DNA of 36,667 nucleotides from Actinomycetota bacterium. GTDB taxonomy: Bacteria; Actinomycetota; Acidimicrobiia; Acidimicrobiales; Ilumatobacteraceae. Below are positions 1 to 7,643 of the stretch, one piece after another; the stretch's first letter is position 1; every line of letters starts with the position of its first letter. Where the stretch lies: NCBI GenBank assembly GCA_963169665.1, contig CAUJET010000053.1, positions 1 to 36,667 of the forward strand, given 5' to 3'. The position numbers were made by a program, and so were the translations under genes. The notes under the pieces are model-generated. The model saw only the letters and a program-made list of their open reading frames with translations, was not told where the DNA came from and did not search any database.

Positions 1-558
1 GCAGGTGGAGTCGACGACTCCCATCGGGCCGAGGTGCTCGCGGTGGTCAGCGAGCTCGAAGGTCACGCCGACAACGTCGCGGCGTCGCTGTACGGCGGCG
101 TCGTCGCCACGGCCGACGGCCAGGTGGTGCGGGTGCCGCTCGCACTCGACCCGGCGGTGGTGGTGTGGATCCCGTCGTTCGTGACCAAGACCGACGAGTC
201 GCGGCGATCCTTGGGCGGACCCGTGCCGTTCGCCGACGCGGTGTTCAACGTGGGGCGGGTGGCGATGCTCGTCGGCGCTCTGGCGGCCGGCGACGTGGGT
301 GCCCTTCGCCTCGCCATGGAGGATCGTCTGCACCAACCGGCGCGCCTCGCCGCCGCCGAGCCGTGCCGCGCCGCGATCGACGCCGCCCTCGCTGCCGGCG
401 CCTGGTGCTCGTGGCTGTCGGGCAGTGGACCGACGGTCGCCGCGATGTGCTCGGTCGCCGACGCCGACGAACTCGCCGCGGCGATGCCCGCCGACGGTCG
501 GGTGAAGGTGCTGCGCATCGACCACGAGGGCGCCACGATCGAGGCCCCGTACACTTGA
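1..558 (+). CDS. thrB: Homoserine kinase, C-terminal part (5' end outside window)
   Basis: The frame is open from the first base, so this is the last 185 codons of a gene that begins upstream. It has the GHMP-kinase C-terminal layout: E-G-H-A-D-N at visible residues 20-25, followed by A-A-S-L-Y-G-G, and the glycine-rich motif W-L-S-G-S-G-P-T at 138-145. Homoserine kinase phosphorylates homoserine with ATP in threonine synthesis in the cytoplasm. The E-G-H-x-D-N-x-A-A-x-x-x-G-G pattern is what separates homoserine kinase from mevalonate or galactokinase relatives. The N-terminal ATP-binding motif cannot be seen. The last codons also hold the -10 box of the next gene. Confidence 0.85.
   Translation, partial: AGGVDDSHRAEVLAVVSELEGHADNVAASLYGGVVATADGQVVRVPLALDPAVVVWIPSFVTKTDESRRSLGGPVPFADAVFNVGRVAMLVGALAAGDVGALRLAMEDRLHQPARLAAAEPCRAAIDAALAAGAWCSWLSGSGPTVAAMCSVADADELAAAMPADGRVKVLRIDHEGATIEAPYT
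550..555 (+). promoter_or_regulatory. Leaderless -10 box for the NYN-domain gene
   Basis: TACACT lies inside the end of thrB and finishes 6 nt before the ATG at 562. That spacing would start the transcript at or next to the ATG. No Shine-Dalgarno sequence is present. Assigned by pattern only. Confidence 0.5.
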
Positions 559-561
559 GCC

Positions 562-1935
562 ATGTCCGGTGAGCCTGGTGCGTCCAACGGTGACGCCCGT
601 CCACCGGCCGCCGACGTCCCCGATCGGCTGATCACCCTGGCACTCGAGTTCGCGGTCGGCATCGCCGCGGCAGGCGCCAAGCTGCGGGCGCCGCTGGCGT
701 TCCCCGTCGCCCTCAAGCCGCTGCTGAAGTTCCAGAAGCTGCCGGCGAGCGCACTCGCGAAGGTCCGCGCCGCGGTCGAGGGCGACGACGCCTTCCGACG
801 CAAGCTCGCCCGCGCCGCTGCGGCCGCACCCGAACTGCTCGACGACGCCTCGATGCTGTGGCTCACGCGGCCCGAGGGCTGGGAGCAGCAGCTCGCCGCG
901 CTGATGGGGGAGGCCGACCCGAGCGACCTGGCGGCGGAGCTGCGGCGCTCGGAGCGACGTCGGGAGGCGGCAGAGAGTGCCGCTCATCGCGTGCTCGCCG
1001 AGAGCGTGGCGCTGCGCGCCGAGCTGGAGCGCCGCACCGACGTGTCCACCACGGCCACGCAGGAGATCGAGCGGCTCAAGAAGGAGGCGGCGACCGCGCG
1101 TCTCGAGGTGGAGCGCCACCAGGCGGCCATGCGCAAGGTGAACGATCAGCTGCAGGCGGCCCGCAACGAGCTGGCCGAGCTCACCGCTGCTCGTGACGCA
1201 GCGCTGGCCCGAGCGGCCGACGCCGAGCGTCTCCGCGACGAGGTGCTCGCCGCCCGTGCCGCGGCCGGCCCCGCAGCGGCTGCCGCCCACTCGACGGAAC
1301 GGGCGGTGCTCGCCGGTGCCGCAGCGGTCGCCGACGAGCTCGACGCGCAGTCGCGCCTGGCCCGCCAGCTGATGGGCGACCTCGACCGACTGGCCCGTCG
1401 GCTGCACCATCTCGAGCCGGCGGCGCGCACCCCGAACGTGCCCGAGCGGCCCGTGTCGCGACGCAAGCAGTCGGGCAGGTCGTCGCAGCGCCAGCCCATC
1501 GGCGTGCCCGGCGGCCTGTACGGCTCGTCGCTCGCTGCGGCCGAACACGTCGTGCGCCATCCGGGCGCGGTCGTGTTCGTCGACGGCTACAACGTCGCCA
1601 AGCTGCGCTTCCCGCTCCTCGAGCTCGAAGCGCAGCGGGCGAAGTGCATCGACCTGTGCGAGGACGTCGCCCGCCGGTGGGGCACCAACATCGTCGTGGT
1701 GTTCGACGGCACGAACGGGCTCGGCATCGCTGCCACCGTGCGCCGGCTCGTGCGCGTGACGTTCTCGCCCGAGGGCGTGATCGCCGACGACGTCATCCGT
1801 CGCGAGGTGGCATCGCTGCCCGACGACGTGCCGGTCGTGGTGGTCACCAACGACCAGGCGGTCATCGCGGACGTGCGGGCGATGGGTGCCAACCCGGTGT
1901 CGAGCGATCGTTGGATCGAGCTCGCCACCCGCTGA
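562..1935 (+). CDS. Coiled-coil protein with C-terminal NYN/PIN (YacP-like) nuclease domain
   Basis: A 457-residue protein in three parts. Residues 1-115 are helical and Ala/Lys-rich. Residues about 117-235 form a long charged coiled coil rich in E, R, A and L. After a basic linker, residues about 335-457 form a NYN domain of the YacP type, a PIN-like RNase fold. Its acidic residues are visible: V-F-V-D-G-Y-N with D341, V-V-F-D-G-T with D382, I-A-D-D, and V-T-N-D-Q with D431. The family is linked to RNA cleavage or decay, but the substrate cannot be read from sequence. The acidic set looks complete, so activity is plausible. Only 3 nt separate it from thrB, yet it has its own -10 box. Confidence 0.8.
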   Translation: MSGEPGASNGDARPPAADVPDRLITLALEFAVGIAAAGAKLRAPLAFPVALKPLLKFQKLPASALAKVRAAVEGDDAFRRKLARAAAAAPELLDDASMLWLTRPEGWEQQLAALMGEADPSDLAAELRRSERRREAAESAAHRVLAESVALRAELERRTDVSTTATQEIERLKKEAATARLEVERHQAAMRKVNDQLQAARNELAELTAARDAALARAADAERLRDEVLAARAAAGPAAAAAHSTERAVLAGAAAVADELDAQSRLARQLMGDLDRLARRLHHLEPAARTPNVPERPVSRRKQSGRSSQRQPIGVPGGLYGSSLAAAEHVVRHPGAVVFVDGYNVAKLRFPLLELEAQRAKCIDLCEDVARRWGTNIVVVFDGTNGLGIAATVRRLVRVTFSPEGVIADDVIRREVASLPDDVPVVVVTNDQAVIADVRAMGANPVSSDRWIELATR

Positions 1936-1953
1936 CGCGCTGACGCGCTGACC
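1930..1953 (+). repeat. 8-bp tandem repeat, three copies
   Basis: CGCTGACG is repeated three times head to tail (the last base of copy three differs) across the stop codon of the NYN-domain gene. Each copy supplies another TGA. Confidence 0.7.
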
Positions 1954-1957
1954 GGTG

Positions 1958-1974
1958 ACGAGCCGACGGCTCGT
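1958..1974 (+). terminator. Hairpin terminator candidate after the NYN-domain gene
   Basis: ACGAGCC-GAC-GGCTCGT is a perfect 7-bp stem with a 3-nt loop, 23 nt after the stop codon. There is no U-tract, as is usual at this base composition. The hairpin abuts an in-frame GTG at 1975, which argues against that codon as the start of the next gene. Confidence 0.5.
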
Positions 1975-2001
1975 GTGACACCCCTGGTGCACCATCGCCT
2001 C

Positions 2002-2211
2002 ATGTCGATGGAGCTGCCGATCATCATCACCTGCGAGACCTGCGTCATGCGCGAGAGCGAGCACTGCCACGACTGCGTCGTCACGTTCATGTGCGACGAG
2101 GAGTCGTCGCCCGCTCAGGCGGTCGTGTTCGATCTCGCCGAGCAGCGGGCCGTGAGGCTGCTCGCAGCTGCCGGATTGGTGCCTACGCTCAAGCACCGTG
2201 AGGCCATCTGA
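2002..2211 (+). CDS. Small cysteine-rich protein, possible zinc-binding motif
   Basis: A 69-residue protein that I cannot assign to a named family. Counting from the ATG at 2002, it has C11-x2-C14-x7-C22-x2-C25 and a further C31, with His at 21 and 23. Two CxxC knuckles suggest a bound zinc or another metal. The rest is a short acidic stretch and a hydrophobic helix. An in-frame GTG at 1975 touches the preceding hairpin, so 2002 is preferred; the weak -10-like CACCAT at 1990-1995 sits 6 nt before it. The end overlaps the start of queG by 14 nt, so the two may be translated together. Confidence 0.6.
   Translation: MSMELPIIITCETCVMRESEHCHDCVVTFMCDEESSPAQAVVFDLAEQRAVRLLAAAGLVPTLKHREAI
2184..2189 (+). 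promoter_or_regulatory. Leaderless -10 box for queG
   Basis: TACGCT ends 8 nt before the GTG start at 2198, inside the preceding small gene. The same TACGCT box precedes the MoxR gene with the same 8-nt gap on the other strand. Confidence 0.45.
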
Positions 2212-3388
2212 GCCAGCACGTGTGCTGCCCACGTCCCTCGACGGACCATTGCTCGGCGATGCTGTCGTCGACGAGTTGCGGGCGATCGCCATGGCCCACG
2301 GCATCACCCGTACGGGGGTGGCCTCGGCCGAGGTGATGCTGCGGGCCCGGGTCGAGATCGTGCGTCGACGCGATGCCGGGCTCCACGACGGCATGCAGTT
2401 CACCTACAAGAACCCCGAGCGGTCCACCGATCCTGGCCAGGCGGTCCGGGGTGCTCGCACCGTGTTCGTCGGCGCCCGCCCGTACCTGCTGGCCGAGCCC
2501 GACACATCGACGGTGCCGGCTGACGGTGTCGCCGCCCGCGTTGCCCGCTACGCCTGGACCGACCACTACGGCCCCCTGCGCGAAGGCCTGTGGGCCGTCG
2601 CCCATCGTCTCCGGGCCGACGGGTGGAAGGCGGTCGCCTACGCCGACGACAACTCGATGGTCGACCGCGAGATCGCCCATCGGGCCGGTCTCGGGTGGTT
2701 CGGCAAGAACGCCAACCTGCTGCTCGACGGTGCAGGCAGCTTCTTCGTGCTCGGCAGCGTCGTCACCGACGCGCCGTTGCCGGTGGTCGCCGAACCGGCG
2801 GGCGACGGCTGTGGCACGTGCCGACGCTGCATCGACGGCTGCCCCACGGGCGCCATCGTGGCCGACGGCGTGATCGACGCAGGTCGCTGCCTGGCCTGGC
2901 TGCTGCAGAAGCCCGGTATGTTCCCGCGGGCGTTCCGTCGGGCGGTCGGTGACCGCATCTACGGCTGCGACGAGTGCCAGGACGTGTGCCCGCCCACCGT
3001 GCGGCTCGGCGTGAAGCGGGCGGCGGGGGAGGCGCCGGCCGGCGTGCCGGTCGAGCCGTTCATCGACGCACTCGCGATGCTCGAGGCCACCGACGACGAG
3101 GTGCTGGCGCGTTGGGGTCGCTGGTACCTGAGCGACCGCGACCCTCGCTGGCACCGTCGCAACGCGTTGATCGTGCTCGGCAACAGCGGGGGCCTCCCGG
3201 GCGGCGCACGCCCGAGCGACGCAGATGGTGCACGGGTGACCGGGGCGCTGGCCAGATACCTTGCCCACGATGATTCCGTCCTCCGCTGCCATGCCGTGTG
3301 GGCCGCACGCATGCTCGGCCGCGACGACCTGCTGCCCGACACCGACGTCGACGCCGACGTACGGGCCGAACTGAGCGCTCCGCTGTGA
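2198..3388 (+). CDS. queG: Epoxyqueuosine reductase QueG
   Basis: A 396-residue cobalamin- and Fe-S-dependent enzyme that reduces epoxyqueuosine in tRNA to queuosine, the last step of that wobble modification. The DUF1730-type region is followed by D-N-S-M-V-D-R-E and G-W-F-G-K-N, which are typical of the cofactor domain. Two ferredoxin-like clusters are visible: C205-x2-C208-x2-C211-x3-C215-P, and C257-x2-C260-x3-C264-P with an earlier partner cysteine in G-R-C-L-A-W. A HEAT-like tail follows. The GTG at 2198 follows a -10 box; a second GTG at 2222 is possible. No other queuosine genes are in the window. Confidence 0.93.
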   Translation: MRPSEPARVLPTSLDGPLLGDAVVDELRAIAMAHGITRTGVASAEVMLRARVEIVRRRDAGLHDGMQFTYKNPERSTDPGQAVRGARTVFVGARPYLLAEPDTSTVPADGVAARVARYAWTDHYGPLREGLWAVAHRLRADGWKAVAYADDNSMVDREIAHRAGLGWFGKNANLLLDGAGSFFVLGSVVTDAPLPVVAEPAGDGCGTCRRCIDGCPTGAIVADGVIDAGRCLAWLLQKPGMFPRAFRRAVGDRIYGCDECQDVCPPTVRLGVKRAAGEAPAGVPVEPFIDALAMLEATDDEVLARWGRWYLSDRDPRWHRRNALIVLGNSGGLPGGARPSDADGARVTGALARYLAHDDSVLRCHAVWAARMLGRDDLLPDTDVDADVRAELSAPL

Positions 3389-4509
3389 AGCACCTCCTGG
3401 TCACGAATGACGTCCCGCCCAAGATCGGCGGCATCCAGTCGCTGCTGTGGGAGTGGTGGCGTCGCCTGCCGCCCGATTCGTTCGCCGTGCTGACGTCGCC
3501 GTACGAGGGCACCGCCGAGTTCGACGCCGCCCAACCGTTCCGCATCGAACGCACCCGCGAACCCGTGCTCCTGCCGCACCCGTGGATGATCCGCCGCATC
3601 GACGCACTGGCCGCCGAGGTGGGCGCCGAACTCGTGGTGCTCGACCCGGCCGTGCCGCTCGGCATCGTCGGCCCGTCGCTGCGGCTGCCGTACGACGTCG
3701 TGCTCCACGGCGCCGAGGTCACCGTGCCCGGACGTCTCCCGCTGTCGAAGCAGACGCTCGGGCACGTGCTGCGCCGCTCGCGCCACATCGTCGCCGCCGG
3801 CGGCTACCCGGCCGCCGAGGCCGAGCACGCAGCCGGGCGGAAGCTCCCGATCACCGTCGTGCCGCCTGGCGTCGACGTCGAACGCTTCCACCCGCTCACC
3901 GAGGCCGAACGGCTCGAGGCCCGCGCCCACTTCGGCCTGCCCGCCGATGCCGAACTGATCGTGTCGATCAGCCGCCTCGTGCCGCGCAAGGGCTTCGACA
4001 CCGCGATCCGGGCGGTCGCCCGGATGCGCAGGTCGCGTCCGAACCTCGTGCTCGCCATCTCCGGTGGCGGTCGCGACGAGGAACGCCTCCGCAAGCTCGC
4101 CATCGAACTCGACGCGCCCGTGCGGTTCCTCGGTCGGGTCTCCAACGACGACCTGCCCCGCCTCTACGGCTGCGCCGACATCTATTCGATGCTCTGCCGC
4201 AACCGGTGGGGCGGCCTCGAGCAGGAGGGGTTCGGCATCGTGTTCGTCGAGGCCGCCGCCTGCGGGGTGCCACAGGTGGCAGGGGACAGCGGGGGAGCGG
4301 CCGAGGCGGTCGCCGACGGCGAGACCGGCATCGTCGTGCGCCGGCCGGAGGACCTCGACGAGGTGGTTTCCGCATACACCGCGCTGCTCGACGATCCCGC
4401 CCGCCGGCACGAGATGGGGATCGCTGCACGCCGACGTGCCGTGACCGAGTTCTCCTACGACGTCCTGGCCGAGCGGTTGGGCCGTTCGCTCGGGGCGCTG
4501 CCATCATGA
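3385..4509 (+). CDS. pimB: GT4 mannosyltransferase, PimB-like
   Basis: A 374-residue GT-B glycosyltransferase of family GT4. The N-terminus L-V-T-N-D-V-P-P-K-I-G-G-I-Q matches the start of actinobacterial PimB, which adds the second mannose to phosphatidyl-myo-inositol mannoside from GDP-mannose at the cytoplasmic membrane face. Also visible are H108 in H-G-A-E, the R-L-V-P-R-K-G-F donor-side loop, and the E-x7-E motif (E281 to E289). It starts at a GTG overlapping the queG stop (GTGA), so translation is probably coupled. An upstream in-frame start at 3298 lies within queG and is rejected. Acceptor specificity is inferred from family likeness. Confidence 0.8.
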   Translation: MKHLLVTNDVPPKIGGIQSLLWEWWRRLPPDSFAVLTSPYEGTAEFDAAQPFRIERTREPVLLPHPWMIRRIDALAAEVGAELVVLDPAVPLGIVGPSLRLPYDVVLHGAEVTVPGRLPLSKQTLGHVLRRSRHIVAAGGYPAAEAEHAAGRKLPITVVPPGVDVERFHPLTEAERLEARAHFGLPADAELIVSISRLVPRKGFDTAIRAVARMRRSRPNLVLAISGGGRDEERLRKLAIELDAPVRFLGRVSNDDLPRLYGCADIYSMLCRNRWGGLEQEGFGIVFVEAAACGVPQVAGDSGGAAEAVADGETGIVVRRPEDLDEVVSAYTALLDDPARRHEMGIAARRRAVTEFSYDVLAERLGRSLGALPS

Positions 4510-4516
4510 GCAGGTC

Positions 4517-5065
4517 ATGAACGCCACCGACCCGACGACCCCCGATGCGGCGCGGCCCGACACGGCGGCCCCGCTGTCCGCCGAACAGCCCGGTTCGGGG
4601 TTGGTGCGGGCGAACCTGATCGGCACCGTCGTCTTCGCGATCGTGATCGCGGTCGGCATCCCGCTTCGTGACGAGCGACCCGCCCAAATCCTGGTCGGGG
4701 CGGTGTCGATGGTGTTGTTCGCCATCGGCGCCGTGGGCTGCCTGTGGGCGTACGTCTCCGCGCTCGAGCGCTCCCGCGTCGACGAGATCGGCGTCGCCAA
4801 CCTCTACCTGCTCACGGGCGCCACGGCGCCGCCGAAGGTGAAGCTGCTGATGAGCGTGCTGCTCGGTACCCAGGTGGTGGTGGCCTTCGTCGGGGCCATC
4901 ATCGGCGCCGTCGGGCTCACCGGTTCCCAGGTGAACGCACTCGCCTTCGGTATCCTCGTGCCGATGTTCCCCCTGGCGATGAACTCGCTCTGGGCGGTCC
5001 GTCACGGCGCCTATGGGCCCCGCATCGACAAGTCGGTGCGTCCGACCAACAAGAAGATCGGCTAG
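4517..5065 (+). CDS. Four-helix membrane protein of unknown function
   Basis: A 182-residue protein with an N-terminal polar, Pro/Thr/Ala-rich segment of about 28 residues and four predicted membrane segments near residues 32-52, 57-82, 104-132 and 137-160. The short C-terminal tail is basic (R-P-T-N-K-K-I-G). No catalytic motif is recognised. It lies 7 nt after the mannosyltransferase and 12 nt before the SRPBCC gene, so it is probably in the same transcript and may act at the membrane with them. Confidence 0.75.
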   Translation: MNATDPTTPDAARPDTAAPLSAEQPGSGLVRANLIGTVVFAIVIAVGIPLRDERPAQILVGAVSMVLFAIGAVGCLWAYVSALERSRVDEIGVANLYLLTGATAPPKVKLLMSVLLGTQVVVAFVGAIIGAVGLTGSQVNALAFGILVPMFPLAMNSLWAVRHGAYGPRIDKSVRPTNKKIG

Positions 5066-5077
5066 AACAGAACTCCT

Positions 5078-5512
5078 ATGGCAGAGCAGGCCTCGCAGAC
5101 CACCACGATCGCCGCGTCCCCCGAGCGCGTCTGGGCCATCGCTGCCGACTTCGAGCGGTACACCGAGTGGGCCAAGGACGTGAAGGACGTGGTCGTCCGC
5201 GCCCGCGACGGCGAGGGCCGCCCGACCGAGGTCGAGTTCCGGGCGTCGGCATTGGGCCGCAGCACCCACTACACCCTCTCCTACGACTACTCGCAGGCGC
5301 CGAACGTGCTCGCGTGGAGCCTCGTGCGCGGCGACATCATGAGCACCATCGACGGTGCCTACGTGTTCACCGCGATGAACGACGGCGGCACCGAGGTGCG
5401 GTACGACCTGGTGATCGAGCTCGTCGTGCCGCTGCCGGGCTTCGTGAAGCGCCGGGCCGAGGTGCGCATCCTCAACACCGTGCGCGAGCTGAAGGCTCGC
5501 GCCGAGGCGTGA
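5078..5512 (+). CDS. SRPBCC / polyketide-cyclase-like lipid-binding protein
   Basis: A 144-residue START/Bet v1-type (SRPBCC) protein. The opening Q-T-T-T-I-A-A-S-P-E-R-V-W-A-I-A-A-D-F-E-R-Y is the classic first strand and helix of polyketide cyclase/dehydrase family members, with W-A-K-D-V-K-D-V-V-V and a C-terminal amphipathic helix following. These folds form a cavity for a hydrophobic ligand; the ligand here is unknown. In my recollection it often sits beside a ROK kinase in actinobacteria, as it does here, with a 4-nt coupled overlap. Confidence 0.8.
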   Translation: MAEQASQTTTIAASPERVWAIAADFERYTEWAKDVKDVVVRARDGEGRPTEVEFRASALGRSTHYTLSYDYSQAPNVLAWSLVRGDIMSTIDGAYVFTAMNDGGTEVRYDLVIELVVPLPGFVKRRAEVRILNTVRELKARAEA

Positions 5513-6432
5513 CTCCCGCAGCGGTCGGCATCGACGTCGGCGGGACGAAGTGCCTCGGGGTCGCGCTCGGCGAGGACGGCTCCGTCGTCGGTGAGCTCCG
5601 GCTCCCCACCCCCGACAGTCCCGAGGGCCTGGTCGACACCCTCACCCACATCGCGAAGGAACTGGGTGCGGTCGACTCGGTCGGCGTCGCCGTGCCCGGA
5701 CTCGTCAACCGTGACGGTGTGCTGCTCGCTGCCGCGAACCTCACCGGTGTGAAGATGTTGCGTCTGCGCGACCTGCTCGAGGCCCGCAGTGGCCTGCGGG
5801 TGCTGGTCGACAACGACAACACGGTCGCCTGCCTCGCCGAATGGAAGCTGGGCGCCGGCCGCGGGGTCGACGACCTCCTGCTCGTCGGTCTCGGCACCGG
5901 CATCGGCGGCGGGTTCGTGAGCGGTGGTGCGCTGCAGCGTGGCCACAACGGCTTCGCCGGCGAGTTCGGCCACATGATCGTGATGCCGCACGGCATCCCG
6001 TGCCCGTGCGGTCAGCAGGGCTGTTGGGAGCGCTACGCCTCGGGCAACAGCCTCGGGTACCACGCCCGCGAGGCGGCGACGGCGGGCAAGCTGTCGTCGG
6101 TGCTCGCGGGGGCCGGGAGCATCGATGCCATCCGTGGCGAGCACATCACCGCAGCGGCACGCGCCGGCGACGCCGAGGCGCTCGCCGTGATCGACACCTT
6201 CGCCGACTGGGTCGCGATCGGGTTGGTGAACCTCACCAACCTCTACGACCCGGGCACGGTGGTGTTCTCGGGTGGCCTGTCGGCCGACCCGGAGTTGTTC
6301 CTGCCGCCGATCGAGCACGCGTTCCACGAGAGCATGTACGGCGGCGACGACCGGCCGTGGCCGAGCATCGTGTTCGCCGAACTCGGCCCGCTGGCCGGCG
6401 GCATCGGCGCCGCACTGCTCACTCAGCTGTAG
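5509..6432 (+). CDS. ROK-family glucokinase
   Basis: A 307-residue sugar kinase, most likely glucokinase (glucose plus ATP to glucose 6-phosphate). The phosphate-binding D9-V-G-G-T-K14 is present. Catalytic D103 lies in V-D-N-D-N, the sugar-binding E-x-G-H motif is E152-F-G-H155, and the ROK zinc motif is C165-P-C-G-Q-Q-G-C172-W-E. The GTG at 5509 overlaps the previous stop (GTGA) and puts the D-V-G-G motif at the expected distance from the N-terminus. Compare the second ROK protein at 31477, where several of these residues are changed. Confidence 0.87.
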   Translation: MTPAAVGIDVGGTKCLGVALGEDGSVVGELRLPTPDSPEGLVDTLTHIAKELGAVDSVGVAVPGLVNRDGVLLAAANLTGVKMLRLRDLLEARSGLRVLVDNDNTVACLAEWKLGAGRGVDDLLLVGLGTGIGGGFVSGGALQRGHNGFAGEFGHMIVMPHGIPCPCGQQGCWERYASGNSLGYHAREAATAGKLSSVLAGAGSIDAIRGEHITAAARAGDAEALAVIDTFADWVAIGLVNLTNLYDPGTVVFSGGLSADPELFLPPIEHAFHESMYGGDDRPWPSIVFAELGPLAGGIGAALLTQL

Positions 6433-6439
6433 GTCGGTA

Positions 6440-6459
6440 CCGCTGGCCGGAGCCAGCGG
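6440..6459 (+). terminator. Bidirectional hairpin terminator between ROK kinase and pyrophosphatase
   Basis: CCGCTGGC-CGGA-GCCAGCGG is a perfect 8-bp stem with a tetraloop, placed between the convergent stops at 6432 (+) and 6469 (-). Its symmetry lets it serve both strands. Confidence 0.7.
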
Positions 6460-6468
6460 CCCCGCCCG

Positions 6469-6981
6469 TCAGTGGTGGGGGACGTAGTTGCGGCGGGCCT
6501 CTTCGATCTCACGCCAGGCGGCGTCGCGACCGGCGAGACCGGCGGTCGACGAGGTCTTGCCGGGCTCGAGCGCCTTGTACACCTCGAAGAAGTGCTGGAT
6601 CTCCTCCACGAGCTGTGGGGTGAGGTCGTTCAGGTCGTGGACGTCCTGCCAGCGCGGCTCGCGGGGCGGCACGCAGATGATCTTGGCGTCCTCGCCGGCC
6701 TCGTCGTGCATGTACAGCACGCCGAGCGGGCGGGCCTGCACCCAGACGCCCGGGTACACGGGGTCCTCCAGCAGCACCAGGGCGTCGAGCGGGTCGCCGT
6801 CGCCGCCGAGGGTGTCGGGGATGAAGCCGTAGTCGGCCGGGTAGGTGGTGGCCGTGAACAGGCGGCGGTCGAGGAAGACCCGCCCGGTCTCGTGGTCGAT
6901 CTCGTACTTGTTGCGGCTGCCGCGGGGGATCTCGATGACCACGTGGATGCATCCGTCGGGAAGGGGGTTCGACATGGTCAT
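6469..6981 (-). CDS. ppa: Inorganic pyrophosphatase, family I
   Basis: A 170-residue soluble enzyme that hydrolyses pyrophosphate to phosphate and so pulls biosynthetic reactions forward. It has E-I-P-R-G-S-R-N-K-Y-E (17-27), Y-P-A-D-Y-G-F-I-P, and the signature G-D61-G-D63-P-L-D66, whose aspartates bind Mg. The length is normal for bacterial family I. Two in-frame ATGs at 6981 and 6975 are both possible (the second begins M-S-N-P). A longer frame to 7068 crosses the promoter region of the divergent sigma gene and is not used. Confidence 0.92.
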   Translation of the reverse strand: MTMSNPLPDGCIHVVIEIPRGSRNKYEIDHETGRVFLDRRLFTATTYPADYGFIPDTLGGDGDPLDALVLLEDPVYPGVWVQARPLGVLYMHDEAGEDAKIICVPPREPRWQDVHDLNDLTPQLVEEIQHFFEVYKALEPGKTSSTAGLAGRDAAWREIEEARRNYVPHH

Positions 6982-7064
6982 GAATGGTGGCACAACGATC
7001 ACCGATTCCCACCTCCACGTCGCAAGGTGGGACGATCGACCCGCGGCCTGATCGGCGACGTCGA

Positions 7065-7090
7065 GCAACCTCTGACGTCGGTCGTGCGTC
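7065..7090 (+). promoter_or_regulatory. Candidate ECF-type autoregulatory promoter
   Basis: GCAACC (7065-7070) and CGTC (7087-7090) are 16 nt apart, close to the AAC / CGT pattern that ECF sigma factors recognise. The CGTC ends 10 nt before the sigma-factor ATG at 7101, so the transcript could be leaderless. No housekeeping -10 box is apparent. This suggests, by inference, that the sigma factor drives its own gene. Confidence 0.4.
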
Positions 7091-7094
7091 AGAG
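7070..7094. promoter_or_regulatory. 8-bp inverted repeat overlapping the ECF promoter
   Basis: CTCTGACG and CGTCAGAG are perfect inverted repeats with a 9-nt spacer. They overlap the 3' half of the candidate ECF promoter and end 6 nt before the sigma-factor start. The spacing suits a dimeric regulator, or a hairpin at the very start of the message. Confidence 0.5.
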
Positions 7095-7100
7095 TGGACG

Positions 7101-7643
7101 ATGGTGGACGATGCGATCACCCGGGCCGTGGAGCCGCTGCCGGCGCAGCTTCCGTTCCCCGACGGCGACGTGCCTCGCGTGGCCGCGGTCCCACATTCGT
7201 TCGAGTCGTTCTTCGCCGAGACCCGTGATCCGATGCTCCGTCTCGCGTCGCTGTTGACGGGGTCGGTGAGCGAGGCCGAAGAGGCGGTGCAGGAGTCGTT
7301 CGTGCGCGTCTTCGAGCGGTGGAGCACCATCGACGACCCGGGCGCGTACCTGCGGCGGGCCGTCGTGAACCGGTGCACCTCGTGGCATCGCCACCGGGCG
7401 GTCGTCCGCCGCACCGATGCCGACGTCGCCAGGGCGGAGTCGTACCTCGATCGACCGGCCGAGACCGACGAGCTCGCCGTCGCGCTGGCCCAGCTGCCTC
7501 GCCGCCGCCGGGCGGTGGTCGTGCTCCGCTTCCACCAGCAGCTCGAGCTGGCCGACATCGCCGACACCCTCGGCGTCTCGGTCGGCACCGTGAAGTCCAC
7601 GTTGAACCGGGCGCTCGCCCAACTGAGAGGAACCCTCGGATGA
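7101..7643 (+). CDS. ECF RNA polymerase sigma factor (SigE-like family)
   Basis: A 180-residue group-4 sigma factor. Region 2 spans about residues 30-95 (R-L-A-S-L-L-T-G-S-V-S-E-A-E-E-A-V-Q-E-S, then D-P-G-A-Y-L-R-R-A-V-V-N-R). Region 4.2 spans about 125-178, with the helix-turn-helix L-E-L-A-D-I-A-D-T-L-G-V-S-V-G-T-V-K-S. It directs polymerase to a small regulon, probably for an envelope or stress signal. The stop overlaps the next gene (ATGA), the usual arrangement for an ECF factor and its controlling partner. The start may be ATG 7101 or the adjacent GTG 7104. Confidence 0.88.
   Translation: MVDDAITRAVEPLPAQLPFPDGDVPRVAAVPHSFESFFAETRDPMLRLASLLTGSVSEAEEAVQESFVRVFERWSTIDDPGAYLRRAVVNRCTSWHRHRAVVRRTDADVARAESYLDRPAETDELAVALAQLPRRRRAVVVLRFHQQLELADIADTLGVSVGTVKSTLNRALAQLRGTLG

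Noticed and set aside
4744..5508. Long N-terminal extension of the ROK glucokinase
   Set aside because: It would overlap the membrane and SRPBCC genes completely; the GTG at 5509 puts the D-V-G-G-T motif at the normal place.
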